Assembly: GCF_001436225.1 (NCBI RefSeq)
Contig: NZ_AYYO01000030.1
Location: 1-64,000 of the forward strand
Length of the DNA stretch: 64,000 bases
Direction of reading: 5' to 3'
Source: Lacticaseibacillus sharpeae JCM 1186 = DSM 20505
Lineage (GTDB): Bacteria > Bacillota > Bacilli > Lactobacillales > Lactobacillaceae
Positions 61,544-64,000 of this stretch are shown one piece after another (position 1 is the first letter of the stretch; every line of letters begins with the position of its first letter). The translations under genes and the position numbers were made by a program. A model generated the notes under the pieces. It was not told the origin of the DNA, searched no databases, and was given only the letters and a program-made list of their open reading frames with translations.

Positions 61544-62533
61544 ATGGCCCTTTTTAAGAAATCAAAACAAGAAGCACCAAAGACGGCAACTGCTGAAACA
61601 GCTGCACCAGTTGAAGTGTTCGATACTGACTTCACGCCAGTTAGTCTGGATGAATTAGCATCTGAAGTTATTGACACCCCGAAGTACGCTTACTGGCCAC
61701 AGGTGGCTCGTAAGTTCTTCTCGAACAAGATTACGATTGTGATGTTGGTCATCTTAATCGCAGTTTTAGGTATGGCCTTCATTCAGCCATCATTCTCTGG
61801 CTATGACATGAACAGTACAGCTGGGATTAACGACTTTGCAGCTCGGTTTAACCCACCTTCATCCAAGTTCTGGTTTGGGACTGATGGCGATGGTAAGTCA
61901 CTGTTCGACGCTATCTGGGCTGGTGCTAAGACCTCAATGTCCATTTCAGTTATTTCTACGGTTATCACAACCGTAATTGGGACTGTGGTTGGTGCATTCT
62001 GGGGTGTTTCACCGAAGATGGACCGGATTATGCTGGAAGTTTACAACGTTATCTCCAACATTCCCCAGCTGCTGATTATCATCGTGCTGTCTTACAGTTT
62101 CGGTGCCGGTTTCTGGAACCTGATTTTCGCTATGAACTGCACATCTTGGATTGGGACCGCTTATGGGATTCGTGTCCAAGTTATGATTCAGCGGCAACGT
62201 GAATACAACGTTGCATCCCGGACTTTGGGGACACCTATTACGAAGATTATCACGCGGAACATCCTGCCATACCTGACGAGTTACCTGGTAACAAGTATCT
62301 CTCTGTCACTGCCAGGGTTCGTCTCCACTGAAGTATTTCTTTCCTTCCTTGGCGTTGGTCTCAGTGCCAACACGCCATCACTTGGGCGGTTAATTTCTCA
62401 GTACTCCACGTACATGACCACGTTCCCATACCTGTTCTGGCTTCCAGTTGCAGCCCTGCTGCTTATTACCGTGCCAGTATATGTTGTTGGGCAGAACTTG
62501 GCCGACGCAACTGACCCTCGTACGCACATGTAG
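61544..62533 (+). CDS. oppC: Oligopeptide ABC transporter permease
   Basis: About 329 residues from ATG 61544, two bases after the oppB stop. A cytoplasmic N-terminal tail (~75 residues) is followed by six helices, with the OppC_N region and the EAA-type loop YNVASRTLGTPITKIITRNILP. It ends ATDPRTHM as in many OppC proteins. Confidence 0.92.
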   Translation: MALFKKSKQEAPKTATAETAAPVEVFDTDFTPVSLDELASEVIDTPKYAYWPQVARKFFSNKITIVMLVILIAVLGMAFIQPSFSGYDMNSTAGINDFAARFNPPSSKFWFGTDGDGKSLFDAIWAGAKTSMSISVISTVITTVIGTVVGAFWGVSPKMDRIMLEVYNVISNIPQLLIIIVLSYSFGAGFWNLIFAMNCTSWIGTAYGIRVQVMIQRQREYNVASRTLGTPITKIITRNILPYLTSYLVTSISLSLPGFVSTEVFLSFLGVGLSANTPSLGRLISQYSTYMTTFPYLFWLPVAALLLITVPVYVVGQNLADATDPRTHM

Positions 62534-62597
62534 TTAAGAAGAGCACGCAAAACCCTGGTTTCGCGGAGCTCGACTATGATAGAAGGAAGGCTTTACT

Positions 62598-63683
62598 ATG
62601 ACAGATAAAAAGACAATTCTTAAAGTCGATGACCTGTCCGTCAACTTCCAGGTTCGTGGGCGTACGCTGAAGGCAATTCACCACGTTTCTATGGATTTAT
62701 ACGAAGGCGAGACACTGGCCATCGTTGGGGAATCCGGTTCTGGTAAGTCCGTGCTCACCCGCACGTTCACCGGGATGCTGGAATCCAACGGTTACATTCC
62801 AAACGGGACCATCGATTACGATGGACAGCACTTGGAGAAACTCAAGAAGGACAAGGACTGGGAAGGGATTCGTGGTAAGGAAATTGCCACAATCTTCCAG
62901 GAACCTATGACCTCACTTGACCCAATCAAGACGATTGGCTCCCAGATTGCTGAAGTTATTATCAAGCACCAAGGGAAGTCGAAGAAGGAAGCTAAGGCCG
63001 AGGCCATCTCACTGATGGAACGTACCGGGATTCCTAATGCTGCAGACCGTTACAGCGACTACCCATTCGAATACTCCGGGGGCATGCGGCAGCGTATCGT
63101 TATCGCGATTGCGCTGGCCTGCCACCCGAAAATCCTGATTTGTGACGAACCAACCACCGCGCTGGACGTTACGATTCAGGCCCAGATTCTTGACCTGATC
63201 AAGGAACTGGCCCAAGAGTTCCACTTCACTACCATCTTCATCACGCACGACCTGGGCGTTGTGGCCGCCATCGCTGACCGGATTGCTGTAATGTATTCAG
63301 GTCGTATCATCGAATACGGTACTTGTGACGAAATCTTCTACGATCCCCGTCACCCGTACACTTGGAGCCTGCTGTCCTCGCTGCCTCAATTGGCAACGAA
63401 GGGTGGGGAACTGTTCTCTATCCCCGGCACGCCACCATCTCTGTACCACGACATTGTGGGGGACGCCTTCGCCCCTCGTGACCCTTACGCCATGAAGGTT
63501 GACTTCAAGGCCGACCCACCAATGTTCAAGGTTACCGACACGCATTATGCGAAGACTTGGTTGCTCGACCCTCGGGCACCTAAGACTGAGAAGCCCGCAT
63601 TGATTCAGAACCTGCACGAACGCATGGTTGAACAGCACGAAGCAGTGAAGACTGCCGACATCGTAGGAGGTGAGCGCAAGTGA
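62598..63683 (+). CDS. oppD: Oligopeptide ABC transporter ATPase
   Basis: 361 residues. Walker [12 protein letters not shown]-loop [10 protein letters not shown], signature [12 protein letters not shown], Walker [13 protein letters not shown] and H-loop ITHDLG, plus the C-terminal oligopeptide-transporter ATPase extension ([21 protein letters not shown]). ATG 62598 follows AGAAGGAAGG. Overlaps oppF by 4 bp. Confidence 0.95.
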   Translation: MTDKKTILKVDDLSVNFQVRGRTLKAIHHVSMDLYEGETLAIVGESGSGKSVLTRTFTGMLESNGYIPNGTIDYDGQHLEKLKKDKDWEGIRGKEIATIFQEPMTSLDPIKTIGSQIAEVIIKHQGKSKKEAKAEAISLMERTGIPNAADRYSDYPFEYSGGMRQRIVIAIALACHPKILICDEPTTALDVTIQAQILDLIKELAQEFHFTTIFITHDLGVVAAIADRIAVMYSGRIIEYGTCDEIFYDPRHPYTWSLLSSLPQLATKGGELFSIPGTPPSLYHDIVGDAFAPRDPYAMKVDFKADPPMFKVTDTHYAKTWLLDPRAPKTEKPALIQNLHERMVEQHEAVKTADIVGGERK

Positions 63684-64000
63684 CAGAAGAACGTGAGAAA
63701 CTGATCTCCCTCAAGGATGTTGAGATTACGTACGGTGAAGGTAAGAACGCCTTCGTTGCCACGCGCGACATCAACTTCGACATCTACAAGGGTGAAACCT
63801 TCTCCCTTGTAGGTGAATCTGGTTCCGGTAAGACCACCATTGGTAGTGCCATCTTGGGGATCAACAAGACCACCAAGGGGACCATCGACTTCGAAGGGAA
63901 CATCATCAACGGCAAGATGCCGAAGAAGGAGAAGCACGAGATTGAACGGAAGATTCAGATGATCTTCCAAGACCCTGCTGCTTCCCTGAACGAACGTGCC
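63680..64000 (+). CDS. oppF: Oligopeptide ABC transporter ATPase, cut by window end
   Basis: The first 107 codons of the second ATPase are present: GTG 63680 (overlapping the oppD stop, GGAGG 11 nt before), Walker [10 protein letters not shown] and Q-loop [12 protein letters not shown]. The signature and Walker B lie beyond the window. It pairs with OppD to drive peptide uptake. Confidence 0.92.
   Translation, partial: MTEEREKLISLKDVEITYGEGKNAFVATRDINFDIYKGETFSLVGESGSGKTTIGSAILGINKTTKGTIDFEGNIINGKMPKKEKHEIERKIQMIFQDPAASLNERA

Noticed and set aside
1-64000. CRISPR array
   Set aside because: No series of regularly spaced direct repeats with unique spacers was seen; repeats found are arm sites, terminators or coding repeats.

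Overview
The window looks like the chromosome of a lactic acid bacterium of the family Lactobacillaceae, with a core of roughly 50-55% G+C by eye. The clues are TTG/GTG starts behind AGGAGG-type ribosome binding sites, a lipoprotein-type OppA with oppBCDF, an LPXTG-like surface protein with FIVAR-like repeats, Rgg and RpiR regulators, and a Hol-Tox/Fst-like type I toxin. The genus cannot be fixed from the sequence alone.

Layout. 1-4790: a cell-envelope cluster made of a DedA-family gene broken by an in-frame stop, a PAP2 phosphatase, a GT2 lipid-linked glycosyltransferase, a polytopic GT-C-like protein and a GtrA-like flippase candidate. Together these resemble a three-component (GtrA/GtrB/GtrC-like) cell-wall glycosylation system. 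4947-9656: an MFS transporter, a FetA/FetB-like ABC exporter and guaA.

9657-33730: two integrative and mobilizable elements (IMEs) lie in tandem in the 3' end of guaA. They are bounded by three copies of a 12-bp core that contains the guaA stop codon (9645, 20131, 33719). Each element ends in a DUF3173 excisionase-like gene overlapping a tyrosine integrase, and each carries its own family of arm-type repeats (CTCCGCC versus CCCCGCC). Element 1 (about 10.5 kb) carries a Type ISP restriction-modification enzyme whose start codon is followed by four AGACC units, an apparent phase-variable ON/OFF switch, plus an FtsK-like translocase and an HUH Rep. Element 2 (about 13.6 kb) carries an EcsC-like protein and a four-gene operon: an MmeI-like methyltransferase without a visible nuclease domain, an SF2 helicase, a GIY-YIG nuclease and a PHP/SMC-like (TrlF-type) ATPase. 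It also has a MobT-type relaxase beside an ICEBs1/Tn916-like oriT candidate. That operon is the best candidate here for an under-described defence system.

33731-57300: mixed chromosomal genes and small accessory loci. They include an internally duplicated protein divergent from a TetR regulator, an orphan AbiEi antitoxin with an AbiEii remnant, a convergent type I toxin-antitoxin locus, a diguanylate cyclase, oxidoreductases, an M20 peptidase, a MazG-like protein, a GNAT-like/small-protein pair behind a double palindrome, and a secreted sortase-fold protein. These are followed by a MocA-family oxidoreductase divergent from RpiR, a Cof-type phosphatase, two short ORFs of 40 codons, a candidate three-way-junction RNA ahead of a YPQTG surface protein, a double-length Rgg-like regulator, tRNA-Leu(CAG) and an HTH/DUF3800 protein. 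57793-64000: a consensus promoter drives oppA, then oppBCD, with oppF cut by the window edge.
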